Below are positions 23,916 to 34,891 of a stretch of DNA of 64,000 nucleotides, in pieces. Under the pieces are notes generated by a model that made no database searches, had not been told where the DNA came from, and saw only the letters and a list, made by a program, of their open reading frames with translations. The position numbers were made by a program, and so were the translations under genes. The number at the start of each line of letters is the position of its first letter. Position 1 is the first letter of the stretch. The DNA lies in contig JAKSGN010000021.1 in NCBI GenBank assembly GCA_024180945.1, forward strand, positions 1,302,001 through 1,366,000. Direction: 5' to 3'. Source of the DNA: Macrophomina tecta (lineage: Eukaryota; Ascomycota; Dothideomycetes; Botryosphaeriales; Botryosphaeriaceae).

Positions 23916-25619
23916 CTACTTCCGCCTCGGCTTTTTAAAACTCTGAGAAACAGACGTGTCAGGGCTCGTGGCTTCAACAAGAGCAACGCTTGACCCATCA
24001 TCTCGACCATCGACCGAAATCGAACCCTCTGACTGTGAAAGACGTTGGCTTTCTAGGTCTTGCGAGAGACCTGTCTGTGGAAACTGCAGTTCCGAATCTT
24101 GCGAGACATCAAAGCTAATATCGGGAGGGATCTCGTCAATGGCAGAGCAGATCCGCTTGAAGTGTTCGGGCATCCAGTTGTCGTAGACGTTCTTCGTGAA
24201 CTTGTAGGTCGCCCACCTGTCTTTCCCGTCTTGTTCTGTAAAACTGAAGTCTCGAATCTTGTGACGATAATACTTCGTATCCTTTCCCTCAATAACAGGA
24301 TAGTGCCCGTAGATTCTGACAGCATTATGATCGTGTGACACCGAAAAAGCCAGGACCTCGCGGTCGAGCTCCTTCTCGCGCTTCACCAGCCGGAACAGCT
24401 CCACCACGGCGCGCACCGCGAGCGTCGCGCTGTGCGCGTTCTGCCGGTCCGCGATGTCCAGCGCCGCCGCGCCGCACTTGACCTCGCAGGTGAGGAAGGG
24501 GAAGTACATGTACCACGTCGCTGCGAAGTATGACTCGTCCCAGAGGGTTCCGATAAAGGGCTCCAACAGCTTGAGCTGATCCGCTGAAAAGGCTTCTCGT
24601 CGGAACCCTACTGAGTAGTCCGGTTGCGGGCGAGGAGGTGTTATCGGGATCGAATTATTCCAGCCTTCGTTGGTGCTTTCAGTCAAGCACTTTAAATTCG
24701 TCGCTCCATAGGTTTCCAAAGTTTCTGCTGAAGGCACAAGAAGAAGGGATATATCCCTAATTACCCTTGTTTCATTCTTGTCTTGTATCTTTCGACAGGT
24801 AGATCGAAATAGATCATCGGAAAAGAGTGAAAGCTCTGGCACTGTTTGCTCTCCAGATAGCAATGCCATGCACTTCCGTTTGTTTTCTTGACTGATGCCT
24901 ACATCGTCTTCGTCCATGAAACTTCCGCGAGCAGCCAGTAAGGCTTTGTAGCGTGGATCTCTGTATTGAGCGCTTTTTGCTTCCCTCGGCTTCTGATCGG
25001 ATGGCGTTGGGGTGGTACCGCCTGAACTAATTGACGTTGCGGATGACTTCCGGCGGAGAGTCGAAGTAGACTTTTTTCTCGCAAGCAGGTGACTCATGTT
25101 CCCGTCCAACTTGAAATACCACTGTGGCCAGTGTAGGTGTTTCCGCCAGTAGTCAATAGGGTTGGTGCTGTCCGCGTTCTCGCTCGCCGTTTCCTCGTGT
25201 GCGTCCTCAGCAGTGTCAAAAGACGGTCGCTGCCGCTTTTCTGCGGGCTGATCCAACGTATCTAGCCCACCAGACCGCTTGCGCTTCTGGCCCGAGGATC
25301 GTGTGGTCGTGGGAGGTTGCAACTGCGGCCTCATGAGCTCGATGTTCGATGTCCGGCAGGCAGGAGCAGCTCACCTGAGCGTCTTGCACCTTTTTATCGT
25401 GTGCGGTCAGAGAATTACGGAGTTGCTCGTGCGCGCGACGCAGCTGGAGGCGCTCGCTTCTTCGGGTGGGGGTCGCTTTCTTGATTCCTTGGGATCGCCT
25501 TTCTGCGAAACGATTAGCACGTACAGCAAACGGCTTGCACGCAACATACTGCGTGTCGGCACTTTCGAAACACAGTCTTGATGGCTGTAAGCAAAGGTAG
25601 AAGGGAAGGCGCGAGCCAT
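23916..25619 (-). CDS. DUF7924 protein, PD-(D/E)XK nuclease-like
   Basis: Three exons on the minus strand (25619-25550, 25502-25375, 25322-23916) give 534 aa. The start at 25619 has a good context (ACCATGG). Intron 1 has GTATGT and a GCTAATC branch; intron 2 has GTGAGC. The largest single frame begins at 25334, inside intron 2, so a one-exon model would lose 66 residues. The N terminus is basic, then heptad-like (RRSERLQLRRAHEQL), then disordered with KRKR-type nuclear signals. The C-terminal domain carries PDYSVGF (D301), then FPFLTCEVKCG (E346, K348) and DIADRQNAHSATLAVRAV. PD followed by EVK in a strand is the PD-(D/E)XK layout. I recognise DUF7924; nuclease activity is inference. It is convergent with the coiled-coil gene. 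Confidence 0.8.
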
Positions 25620-26611
25620 GGTAACCGCTGGTGGGATGGGTGATGTTCTTTTAAGGTGATGAGAGTGTGGAACAAGCGCCGTGGTGGAGATGCGACCGCT
25701 CGGACGCGTCTTGGCAGAAGCGGTGGTCCCACAATCCGGGCCGCACCGTCCCGATGAGTCACACCTCTAGCTTAGGCGCTTATCCACAGGCCGGGGCGCA
25801 AACTCTCCGAAACACCCAACAAGCGCTTTCGCTGCTCATTTATCATCCTATCGCACATACATGCGTAACGAGTGTGGACGACCGTCTCGGAGATAGCTTT
25901 AGAAGCGACACAGAAAACAATATCATTGCAACGAGGGTCTAAGCTCGCTGTTCATGTGGGATGGGATGATCAAGACTAGCTAACGGCGCATTGGTCATAA
26001 GAGCCTCAAGTGGAAGCCAGTTCGCGGAACTGATAGATTTGTCTTTTGTTTTAAATAGCTATTGGCGTTGGCTATAGCTCCCAAATTAAACTGAGGTAAA
26101 TAGAAAGTTTAAAAGCGGCGCTCGAGATGTGGCTATTCTGCTCCCTGCGGCGCAGACGGGCGAGATGTTCCTGCGGATAGCATTAACAACACTCTACCGG
26201 AAGCTGATTCAGCTCACAGACGGTACGTGGGACTCGAGAAAACGCGATTGCAAAGACATCCGCAGCCCATACTAACGATTAGGGAGTATTAGACTGAACG
26301 GCTACACGGCCTGCTAGCGAACATTGAACAGATGCTACCGAATCACACCTTCGGCCCCCGCCCCCACTCTCCCAACCAACACACAAAAAAAAGCCACAAA
26401 AAAAAAAAAGCAGAGGTTGGCTGACCTGTGCGTAGCCAACACACGCAAGCCGGCGATATCTCAGCGCAATCCGATCAGAAATGACAGACGCTGGCCGTCT
26501 GCACAGCCGGTAGTGCATTAGACGGCCATATCGTTGCAACCGCGGCTGCTCCCACAATAAACTTGATGCGCAGAATATACATGTGTGCGAACAGGATTAG
26601 GACAGTATTTG
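25620..26611. other. Intergenic stretch upstream of the DUF7924 gene
   Basis: It holds a repeat F relic (26010-26112) and A runs near 26385-26410. No gene is supported. Confidence 0.4.
26010..26112 (+). repeat. Dispersed repeat F, copy 2
   Basis: GCCAGTTCGCGGAACTGAT and TTGGCGTTGGCTATAG match the 29957-30068 copy with scattered transitions and small gaps. Confidence 0.45.
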
Positions 26612-26839
26612 TGTTGGATTTTGGTGAGTGAAGAGTAGTGAGGTCAAAAAAAGAGTAGATTCTGCCTGTCTCCTGAGAGGGAGGTAGGTAGGCTTGCTTA
26701 TTATACATAAATGAGTGCTTGAATAACCGAGGAGAGCAGAAGCCGATATTGTTATCCGAAGTTTGTGAAGATGAGGAGTAGTGAGGAGGTGGCAAAGAGT
26801 AGATGCTGATCTGAGGCAGTAAGGCAAAATAGTCTGACA
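26612..26839 (+). mobile_element. Solo LTR, family B, copy 2, with 5-bp duplication ATTTG
   Basis: The 228-bp unit starts TGTTGGATTTTGG and ends GTCTGACA. It is flanked exactly by ATTTG at 26607-26611 and 26840-26844. This fixes the element ends and identifies it as a solo LTR. It matches 8610-8854. Confidence 0.85.
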
Positions 26840-26844
26840 ATTTG

Positions 26845-28554
26845 TTGCGGAGATTCAGGGCATAGACTGGCGCTGCGGCTCGCAGAAGCTGAGACGGCGC
26901 ACGGCAAGCAGAGCCGTCCGGGAAATACCTACTAAAATCCACCCTTCCAAAGCTACTAGATCTCCAGCAGTAGAACGTGTTAGCGAAGTTGCACTGGGTC
27001 CCCTCCAACCAGGGCGTGCCGGGAAATGAAGATGTGGATAAACCCCCCCAAGACGGCCTAGCAGGAGAGGCGCGCTACAGAGGCCGATTAGTATGAGGCA
27101 GGAGTGCACATGCAGCAAGTTCGATTGGCTGTATTCACCCTTCGCACGATGGACGAGGAAAAGCGGAGGGGGGCGACGGATTTGAGGAAGCTGCTGAGGC
27201 CGGCGCAGCCCAGTCATAGCAGGAATAAACTTCACAATGCAAATCAAGCTCTTTAGGCAGTTTATGGCTGCATAAAACTCACAGTGGCATTAATGTAGAC
27301 TATAAATACGACAATGTATGCAACTTGGAGAGTCTTTCTACTTGATTCCGTTGCATGGATGTTTTTGATGGAAGTGGAGAACAGTATGTTTCCGTTGGCC
27401 AGCCCCGCTACACAAGCATGGCGTAGGACCAAGCTAATCCAGTCAGCCAGCAGAGTGCAGTCATCATCTAGTCCTTCCAGGCAATGGAGCTACCAACGAG
27501 CCCGAAAGCGGAATGTTGCATACGTACTCGGAAACAAGGCTATATTACATCCCAAGTTTAAATTGCTCCAACCATAGAGCATTCTCGTTGCTGTGAGGCC
27601 TAATATGAAACAAAACCATTATTTTCTCAGAACGTTCAAACCTGCTCATGGGCCTCCGCGAAAACCTTTTCTCCAATCAAAAACTACGTCCTTATCAAAG
27701 GCTCCTTGTGGTGATACTAATCTCTAAAAATCCTCCGAGGTCTGACTGGAACCACCCTCCGCCAAATCTCCTTACTCGGCAGGCCAGCCCCTACGCACAG
27801 ATCTCTTGTTTAGTTTCCAAGAAAAGCTCAGAACAGGCTAAGAATCGAAGTTTCAGTGCACATAAGCTCGTCACGAATAAAATACGTAAGCTGAGCGATG
27901 AGAAGGACAAAGAAAATCCTGCAAGCCAAGGAAACCCTAACAAGAAGAAACATGGGGTCGATGTCAATCACACAATACGTGGCCCATAGCGAGCTCTTCC
28001 GGCTGATCCGACATATCTAGTGGATGCCGCATGTAACATCAGAATCACACTACACTTTGGGCGTCTTCGGAGGCTGGTTGCTCAATTAGATCAGGCACTT
28101 GTGGTTATTGTAAAATGTTCATCCGTTATATTGTTATAGATCTAGGCTTGTCCGTTGTGCAATAACAGCTATGTCAAAATCATTTTCAGCGATTGGGAGA
28201 TTTTGAACTTAGAATGGTTAGCTGCGAGGGGAATCACTCAGCGGCATGTGTAATCCATGGCACTAGCTGTGGGTGGCGTTGCCCACCATCTGCAGGCGGC
28301 TGATGCCAGCTGCCACATCAGTTTTATTTGCAGATTGCTCCAATGATGTAGAGTTCCAGCACAAGGGTTGCCTACGTTGCAGAACTAAGCCTGGCATGAC
28401 AATGATAGGCTCTTCTTGCAGATTTGATGACTGATAGAGCCAGATAATTAGCGTTGTATCCACTTCAAACATCTAAAAGCCGGGCTGAAAGCCTACACCA
28501 TTTGTTCCACTGACCAGTACTGACCTTTTCTATTGAAATTTCCAAATCACTGCA
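26845..28554. other. Intergenic stretch
   Basis: Several modest open frames occur, for example plus-strand 27648-27989, Lys-rich toward its end. None has a domain, clear splice context or convincing composition, so I do not call a gene. Confidence 0.4.
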
Positions 28555-29624
28555 ATGAGTCGACTACAAACCACGCATCATAGCCCAAGCGCCCGTTACG
28601 ACGAGGAACAGCACTTCACCGATTTATCCGCCGGGATCCAGCCAGCTTCGAACGAGCCAGAAGTGGAACCCACCGAGCGAGACGACCAGAGTGTTTGCAG
28701 CTGCCCTAGTAATGCCAACGATAACCAAGATACTTTGCAATCTCAAGGGAGGGTGCAGACACAAGTTTTATCTGCGAGTTTCCGCGAAAGAATGAGGGAA
28801 GTGGAGATTTTTATTAGTGGAGGGCATGTAAGTAGCGACCAAAGCATTTCCCAGCTCTAGTTAACAGCCCTCAGGATGGGAATGCCACGCAAGCTGTTCC
28901 ATACTATAGCCCAAACAATGACCCTGCGCAACAGAGCACTTGGGTAAGAGTAACCCCGGCATTCCTCTTGAGCTAGTTCATAACTAAACGGTATTACTAG
29001 GATGGTCCCGGCGCAGAAATATTGGAGCGTCCACAACCCTCGAACATGGAGGCCACGCGGACTCAGCTTCCCAGAGTTCTTACACTGCATGACTTTCGGA
29101 GTATCGCGGAGGGTAAGCTTTTCATCCTACCTGGAGCTCGAGGTGATATCCAAGCCATCATGTTGGACTCTGTGCCAGCTCCGTTCCAGCTGGAAGGACC
29201 TCTGTCCCTATACTTGCCAACATACAATGATGGGTGGTTGTTTCGATCAGGCGAGATTGTGTCACAAGATGTCATCCCCGAATCAAGCGTGATTATTTGT
29301 CGACCACGTTGGCTGATGGATGGGACCATCGAAGAACTCAGAAGGTTTGGATCGCTGTCCATCTGTATGGTGGTCGTATCGAAAGCGTGGGATGTTCAAG
29401 GTGCAATGAGGCCAGCCTACAAGCTCTCCTCATCTCAAAACGCGAACGTTGCCATAGCTCAGATGGTACGCGAGGCAAGTCAAGGAGTTTCGATCAACCA
29501 GGCTGCGGTGCGAATTGAGCCTAGGAATCAACAAGCGATTCAGGAAGCTCTCCAGTTCTGTGCAGGACGCCGCATGCAAGTGCTGGAGGCCAAATTCCTT
29601 ACTCATTTTTTGTTTATCATATGA
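28555..29624 (+). CDS. Unrecognised three-exon protein
   Basis: Exons 28555-28827, 28875-28943 and 29001-29624 give 321 aa. Donors GTAAGT and GTAAGA and acceptors CTCAG and CTAG keep one frame throughout, and the two introns are 47 and 57 nt. Residues 1-115 are polar and disordered (many Ser, Gln, Asn, Pro). The rest is globular: HDFRSIAEGKLFILPGARGD, LSLYLPTYNDGWLFRSGE, then a helical C terminus ending hydrophobic (FLTHFLFII). I do not recognise the family. The hydrophobic tail might be an unspliced final intron, so the 3' end is uncertain. Good splice sites and uniform composition argue for a real gene. Confidence 0.5.
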
Positions 29625-29956
29625 GGTCACTTCGAAGAGATCCGATAGTAGAAGGCTGGCTAGCCGGTCGCTTAGTAGTTCATTTATCTCCGGTTCTGCA
29701 TGGAAATTGGCTGATTGATTTATATCATCTTGCGTACTACTGTCAACTGGAGCTCACTTGGTTCATCTGTGGTTGTTAGAACCTTTTGCCCCAGACTGGG
29801 AGGCAATAACATACTTTCCCCCTATAGGGATGGAAGGTTGATTGGGCAATAGTAGATTAGGGCTATCATAAAAAATGGGCTCGTACCAGCTGAGAAACCC
29901 GGCAAGATGTTTTTCGTGTTAAATCTTGATGGCGCATGATCCTGCGAGCCTCAAAA

Positions 29957-30068
29957 TAGTAACCAGTCCGCGAAACTGATGATCAATTCTGGGTTATCCT
30001 CCTAACTAGTAAGTGGCGCTGGCTATAGATATCTGACACTATAACCGAGGTATACAGAAAGCTTAAAC
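29957..30068 (+). repeat. Dispersed repeat F, copy 3
   Basis: The best preserved copy, with CCAGTCCGCGAAACTGATGA at the left and GGCTATAGATATCTGACACT toward the right. Confidence 0.5.
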
Positions 30069-30295
30069 ATATTAGGTGTCAAGGCATTGATTAAACAACG
30101 ATTGAGCTCCTGTCCTATCACGTTATACCCTATCCAGCTGCTCAAGGCAGGTCTGCACCGCTCTACCTTTCTTTCACGGACGCGCAGGAGGATCGTTCAT
30201 GTTTTCAAGCCTCGTCGAAACGACCGGGTTATATTAAGGCTGCGATGCTAGTAACTCAACGTAAAACCCTGATCTTGGAAGGGCGGCATAGCACA

Positions 30296-30470
30296 TTGAT
30301 GGAATTCGCGCTTGATCGGTCGGAATCGATGAATGAATCACTTGATGCTTAGTTGTTGAGACGTTGGTGTTGATTCCCTAGACGTCTCAGAATGAGTGAC
30401 TAAGCTAATATGCTATCCAATGGCATATGACGGAGGTGATTGAGCTCATTTTCCATCGCGAGGGTAGCCT
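30296..30470 (-). repeat. Dispersed repeat D, copy 1
   Basis: Read on the minus strand it carries the same blocks as 52447-52610: GAGCTCAATCACC, TTAGCTTAGTCA, and CGATTCCGACCGAT near the far end. Confidence 0.6.
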
Positions 30471-30949
30471 ATCGTCTGTCTGTAGGAATGCGCGTTTCTA
30501 CTACGAAGTCTAGATTGCTGTCGACGTGCCTGCAACCTGGAGAGGCCGTCGGTTGTTTTGGGCTTACATCGTCAGCATATCACTCGTCAGAAAAAGTCTT
30601 TGAAGAGCACAGAACAAGAAATTATATTCACTTTTTCTCTAGGCATCAAATTGATTCCTTCCTCAATCTACCCTACACCTTTGTATTCTGCTTCCCATTA
30701 GATCCATTATGTCTTCGGTCATGCATCCATCCCATGTATATAACGATAGTCCATCCAGCTCTAAGATAGCCCGGCAGAACTCAATCCAACCCTTCTAACC
30801 TCAAAGTTCGATAAATCTGTCATGCCAACGCTCTTCCTGTATATTTTGTTGGGAGCGGACATATGGGAGCCACATATCGGTAGCTGGGGCCTTCGAGAGG
30901 TCGTTGCAAGTATGGAGAAGAAAAGAAAATGCAACAGAATTAAGTCGAT

Positions 30950-31273
30950 CTATTGCATCCTCGTCTCCCTTTCTGCCGTCCACTCTAGCGGCATTCGCTC
31001 TTCATTGGTCTTGGAGTCTGGGTTGACGCCGTCAGACGCGAGCAGTAGGCCCACCGCCTTACGTCCATTTTCTGCCGCCCACGTTAGTAGTGTGTGACGG
31101 TATCCATCCTCGAAGCCCATTTCAGCGCCGTCGTTCGTGGAAAAGCACCGATACCACACAGCGCCGCTTCTCTGCCGCTTATGAGAGCGGCGTCCGCCCT
31201 TCGTTGCTTTGAACTCCGGATCGATGCCGTCTTTCCCGAGCAGTAGGTCCGTCGCCACTTCGTGTCCATACAA
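30950..31273 (-). pseudogene. Ankyrin-repeat gene fragment
   Basis: The minus-strand frame contains two decayed ankyrin units: one with YGHEVATDLLLGKDGIDPEF, and one with LLTWAAENGRKAVGLLLASD followed by GVNPDSK and PLEWTAER. Between them sits a degraded 35-residue stretch. There is no N-terminal domain, and the frame opens directly beside a minus-strand repeat E copy (31290-31584). Ankyrin arrays in fungi are often the C-terminal part of NACHT/NLR-like or effector proteins. Here only the array remains, so I call a relic. Confidence 0.55.
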
Positions 31274-31289
31274 AGAGGAGGTCGTTTAC

Positions 31290-31584
31290 CTTTCCCGAAG
31301 AAAGGGTTGCAGCGTAGGAGAAGAGAGGAAGGGCTAGAGACACGGCTGTGTGACCCGAGACTGGAGATGGCTAGATTTTCGAAGAAGCATGGTAGTACTA
31401 TAATAGAGTGTAGAGGACAGTCGAGACCAAACGATGGGCGTATAAGGCGAAGTTGGGGGGTTAGACGGTATTTCGAAGAAGTTTTAAAAAGGCGCCTGCG
31501 GCACGGAAAATGGAGAATAAGCAAAAGTTCGGCGGATTAAGATAAGGACGCTTGCTCACCGTGGAGAAAACCGAGGTCGTTACA
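31290..31584 (-). repeat. Dispersed repeat E, copy 2 (LTR-like end)
   Basis: On the minus strand it begins TGTAACGACC (31584 downward), like the 49890-50203 copy, and contains CGTGCCGCAGGCGCC and TTCTTCGAAATACCG. It abuts the ankyrin fragment. Confidence 0.5.
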
Positions 31585-31679
31585 CGCCCATCGCTCCCAC
31601 AATTAGAGGGACTTGGAGTTGGTCCCTACGCTACTGCCTATGTCAGTGATCAAACGGCGATTCATTAGGGTATGAATCA

Positions 31680-31995
31680 AACTTTAATTTTCTCCGACCG
31701 TGTGGAAGCGAAGGGGCGCTGCAATGACCCAGGTCTTCTGCGCAGTACGCAAGGGATCCCCGTCGGTTTATGTGCCCTCGCGCACGGCTCTTCTCATTCT
31801 CCGCTGTGCCGCAACGACGCAGCTTTCGGGGTCCTAGCCGTTGCCCACCTTCTTTCGCGCGCTCCTTGCCTATTCCTCGCCTCGACTCTTTCTTCGATCG
31901 TCCCTCTACTGCGCCGCAATGTTTTTTTTTTTTTTTTTTTCGAAATACTGGTTATCTCCCTCCGTTGCATAGCCGTGATCCACTTCTTTTCTTCT
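31680..31995 (+). repeat. Dispersed repeat E, copy 3
   Basis: It shares CTCCGAC...GTGGAAGCGAAGG, GACCCAGGTCTTCTG, GCTGTGCCGCAACG and TTCGAAATACTGG with 53515-53960. A 20-base T run at about 31921-31940 interrupts it. The open frame across this repeat is not a gene. Confidence 0.6.
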
Positions 31996-33664
31996 CAGTC
32001 TCCCTCTTCATCTCCCTTTTTCTCCTCCCTAGTAGCTTTAATACGAGCGAAATCCCATTTAATCAAGACCGTCGCCCTCGTCGCTATTACCAAAATCACC
32101 CGAGGAGCTTGGTTTTATCGATACCTCTTATTGTCAGCCAGATTAAGGTCGAGGCGAGACATAAAGGCTTCACTAGAACCGGCAGAGTTCTGTCTCACAT
32201 TGTGGCTGCCTCCAGCTTACGCCGCCAGCCAGATCTCGTCGCATAGCCTATTTCGCTCGCATCATCAAGCTTAAGCATGGCACACCCACTTTGACTGTTT
32301 ACTAACCAGTATCCAGGAGCCTTGCCTTCATTTCAGGCCGACCTAGCTAGAATTTACTTCGATTGAGTCTATCCACTGGCATTGACTGCCTATATGTCCC
32401 CTTCAGTTCAGATTTTGCAGTGGAACAGTCTCACATCATCTGATTCAGCACCCCATTTCCTTCATCATCTGATATAAATTATTTTCCGCTGCAGACAGCT
32501 TGCTGCAGAATATTCAGCCTCTGCCTGTCGAAATGTTTATGATATGCAAAAAGTGGAAGCAAATCTGTAGTTACAGTCGACTTCTTCAAGGGGTCTGTAC
32601 TATGTTAGCAGGAGCAACTCGCTGGTTCTTTCAAGGATTTGAGGCAGACCCCGAGCAATGCTGCGCATGAGGTTGTTTCCATGTCCTTGATAAATGCTTC
32701 CGCTTCTGGCGACCACGAGTCGAGTACAAAGTCGATGGCATTGTTCTGACCGAGCCCATCGATGCCAGTCGCTTGAGCTGTTCAGCAAATTTACGGAAGA
32801 TCTACCCAAGACACAGCAGACTTTTTGTAGAGAAGGATAACGAAGACAACAGGGAGATAATAATAAAGAGGAACAGTAAAGCCGAAGAAGGAAAGGGGTG
32901 ACTACAGGGCGGACGATAGGGGCAAAATATGGGAGGACAAAGAACGTGAGTAAGATGGATGACGACGAGGTGGACGACGTATGTGAGGATGGCGAGGATG
33001 GCGAGGCTGCTAGATGGTGCAATAGGTAAAGAAGTTGGACAAGGGTCCCAGTGGTGAATAATTTTTGGTGGAGGGTGGTGATCGGTCAAGAAAGTCGAGC
33101 AAAGGTGCAGCAGGGCAATGGGGCTGGACAAGGGAGCTGGACAGGGGCTTAGGAGGGCAAAGAAAAAGGACATGGGTGGAGGGTGGCAAGGCACACCGAG
33201 AACAGAGCAAAATAGAGCGCGGGAGACCCTAGAAGGCTAAAAGTGGCACTCTACCTCATCTTTAGGACCCTTAATTGGTGTGCTGCACTGATTTCTTCGA
33301 AATACTGGCTATGCCCTCTCTTGTGTGACTATTTTCTTTCAGGTTCAAGCTTCCTCTGCTATGATATACTACTGCCTCTATTTCCACCCTTATTTTGGGC
33401 GCTGAGTGTTAGCAACGTCCCCCCACGTCCTCTGTAATTATTCGAGCTTTATTTTGGGGATTTCTTATGAAAATAATCTACTATATATAAGCAGATTCCC
33501 TAGTACACATACACTTCATCTTCCTGCATTTTTCCCCGTTTTTTCCTCCAGTTTACTATTTACAACCGTCTCTGCTCCCCTTAGATACTAACGCTACATC
33601 TTTTCTCCCTCTCTCATTCAGCTGCGTCAGGCTCCGGTTACATAATCGACCAGTCTGAAGCCCA
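31996..33664. other. Pyrimidine/purine-skewed gene-free stretch
   Basis: It is C+T-rich near 31990-32050 and strongly purine-rich on the plus strand near 32800-33200. The long minus-strand frames in the latter are Ser/Pro/Leu-rich shadows of the skew. A short repeat E piece with TTCTTCGAAATACTGGCTAT lies at 33285-33315. Confidence 0.45.
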
Positions 33665-34891
33665 ATGACCTCCAGACCTTGCACAGAATTCCCCACCCAT
33701 TCAGGAGATGGTGTCATTCTCGAGGGCTCCTCCACAATTTCGCAGCATTCGAACATAACGGACGGCCAAGGTGAAACCACATCCGTCGCCGCCGATCAAA
33801 AGCGGAAACCAAGCAGTACTTTACCTGCGGATAAAGGAACAGACATCCACAACGTGTTACCACTAGTACATTCTCAACCACAACACGCGCGCAAGGAACC
33901 CACTACGACAATCAAGCCGCATCAAGCCGTTCCAGACGACCCATTCATACGCCCGCTACGGCTCCCAGTGGCAATCCACTCTTGGTCGAAAGACTCACCC
34001 AAGAAGTCGGGCAATGCCTCTTTTCACGTCTCCGTAAAACACGAAAATCCGGACCGATTATATGAGCCTATGGTATATCTAGGAAACAAGAAAAGTACCA
34101 TCGCTGTGCTTTCCCGACTTCACCCGTTCCGAAGCGTTCGGGTAATCAAAAAAAGGTGCATTCCGAAAGCTAGTCAACCACCAGATCTCATACCGTATCT
34201 CTCGCACGAGAACATTGTCAATGTTGTAGAAGCTTTCTATCACGATGGATGTATTTTTACCGTCTCTGAACGTCTTGATCTTTCTCTTCAGAGTTTGGAA
34301 GCCATTCCGATTGCTATACAGGAGGATCATATCGCAAGCATCGCTTTACAGGTATGCGGTCTACGAAATATGCTATAGACGGAAGCTAACCATTATATTA
34401 GGTATTAAAGGGTCTCGACTGCATTGAAGAAGCTTTCCAAAAGCGACATGGGTGTATAACCCCCCGAAGGATCCTCTTCGCCGGCAATGGAAGCGTCAAG
34501 ATCGGTAATTCTCCGACACAATATTTAACGAGCTACGGATACTAACAATTTTAGATGCAAGCAATCTAGCAGATGCCCCAAAGCCGAACTATTCTCAAGA
34601 TTCCGATGCAGATACAAAAGTTTTGGGGCAATTGCTGGAGAATTTGCGAGTAGAATGGTCCCCTCAAGCGAGAGCATTCTTCGACGCTACTAGACAGTTC
34701 TCTTGCCAAGAACTTCTAACAGTTTGCTCCCCCCGTCCAAAAAATAACTTTAACATGCTAAAACGCTCTTGCAGTATCAGTTCGTGAAGAAAGCGCCGGG
34801 GCCAAGTTGCTTACGACGCTACATAATCATCGCTGCAGTCGCGGTTATCAGACCGTGGGGGCTCGCAGATAAAATCTCGTCAGAAGGCTAG
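33665..34891 (+). CDS. Protein-kinase-like pseudokinase
   Basis: Four exons (33665-34351, 34402-34504, 34555-34721, 34775-34891) give 357 aa. The introns have GTATGC, GTAATT and GTTTGC donors, and intron 2 has an ACTAAC branch. After a disordered 110-residue N terminus, the kinase fold is legible: VRVIKKR as the VAIK-like strand, SHENIVNVVEAFYHDGCIF, a hinge with VSERLDLSLQSL, QVLKGLDCIEEAF as helix E, then RHGCITPRRILF where HRDxxxxN should be, and VKID in place of DFG. The catalytic Asp is absent and no Gly-rich loop is visible, so catalysis is unlikely. Fungi encode many such HENIVNLLEAFF-type kinase-like proteins of unknown role. Exons 3-4 are shorter than a full C-lobe, so the protein may also be truncated. 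Confidence 0.7.

Larger units (their letters stand above)
29625..30949. other. Repeat-bearing intergenic stretch
   Basis: It contains repeat F copy 3 and repeat D copy 1. No gene is supported. Confidence 0.45.

Noticed and set aside
28828..28860. Reading through the first intron of the 28.5-kb gene to the stop at 28860
   Set aside because: The GTAAGT donor at 28828 with the CTCAG acceptor at 28874 gives a longer continuous frame into two further exons.
31672..32274. 200-aa plus-strand ORF
   Set aside because: It runs through repeat E copy 3 and a T homopolymer; composition follows the repeat and other copies do not keep the frame.
32600..33210. Overlapping 130-140 aa minus-strand ORFs
   Set aside because: They are Ser/Pro/Leu-rich translations of a purine-skewed stretch; three frames are open at once and no domain is present.
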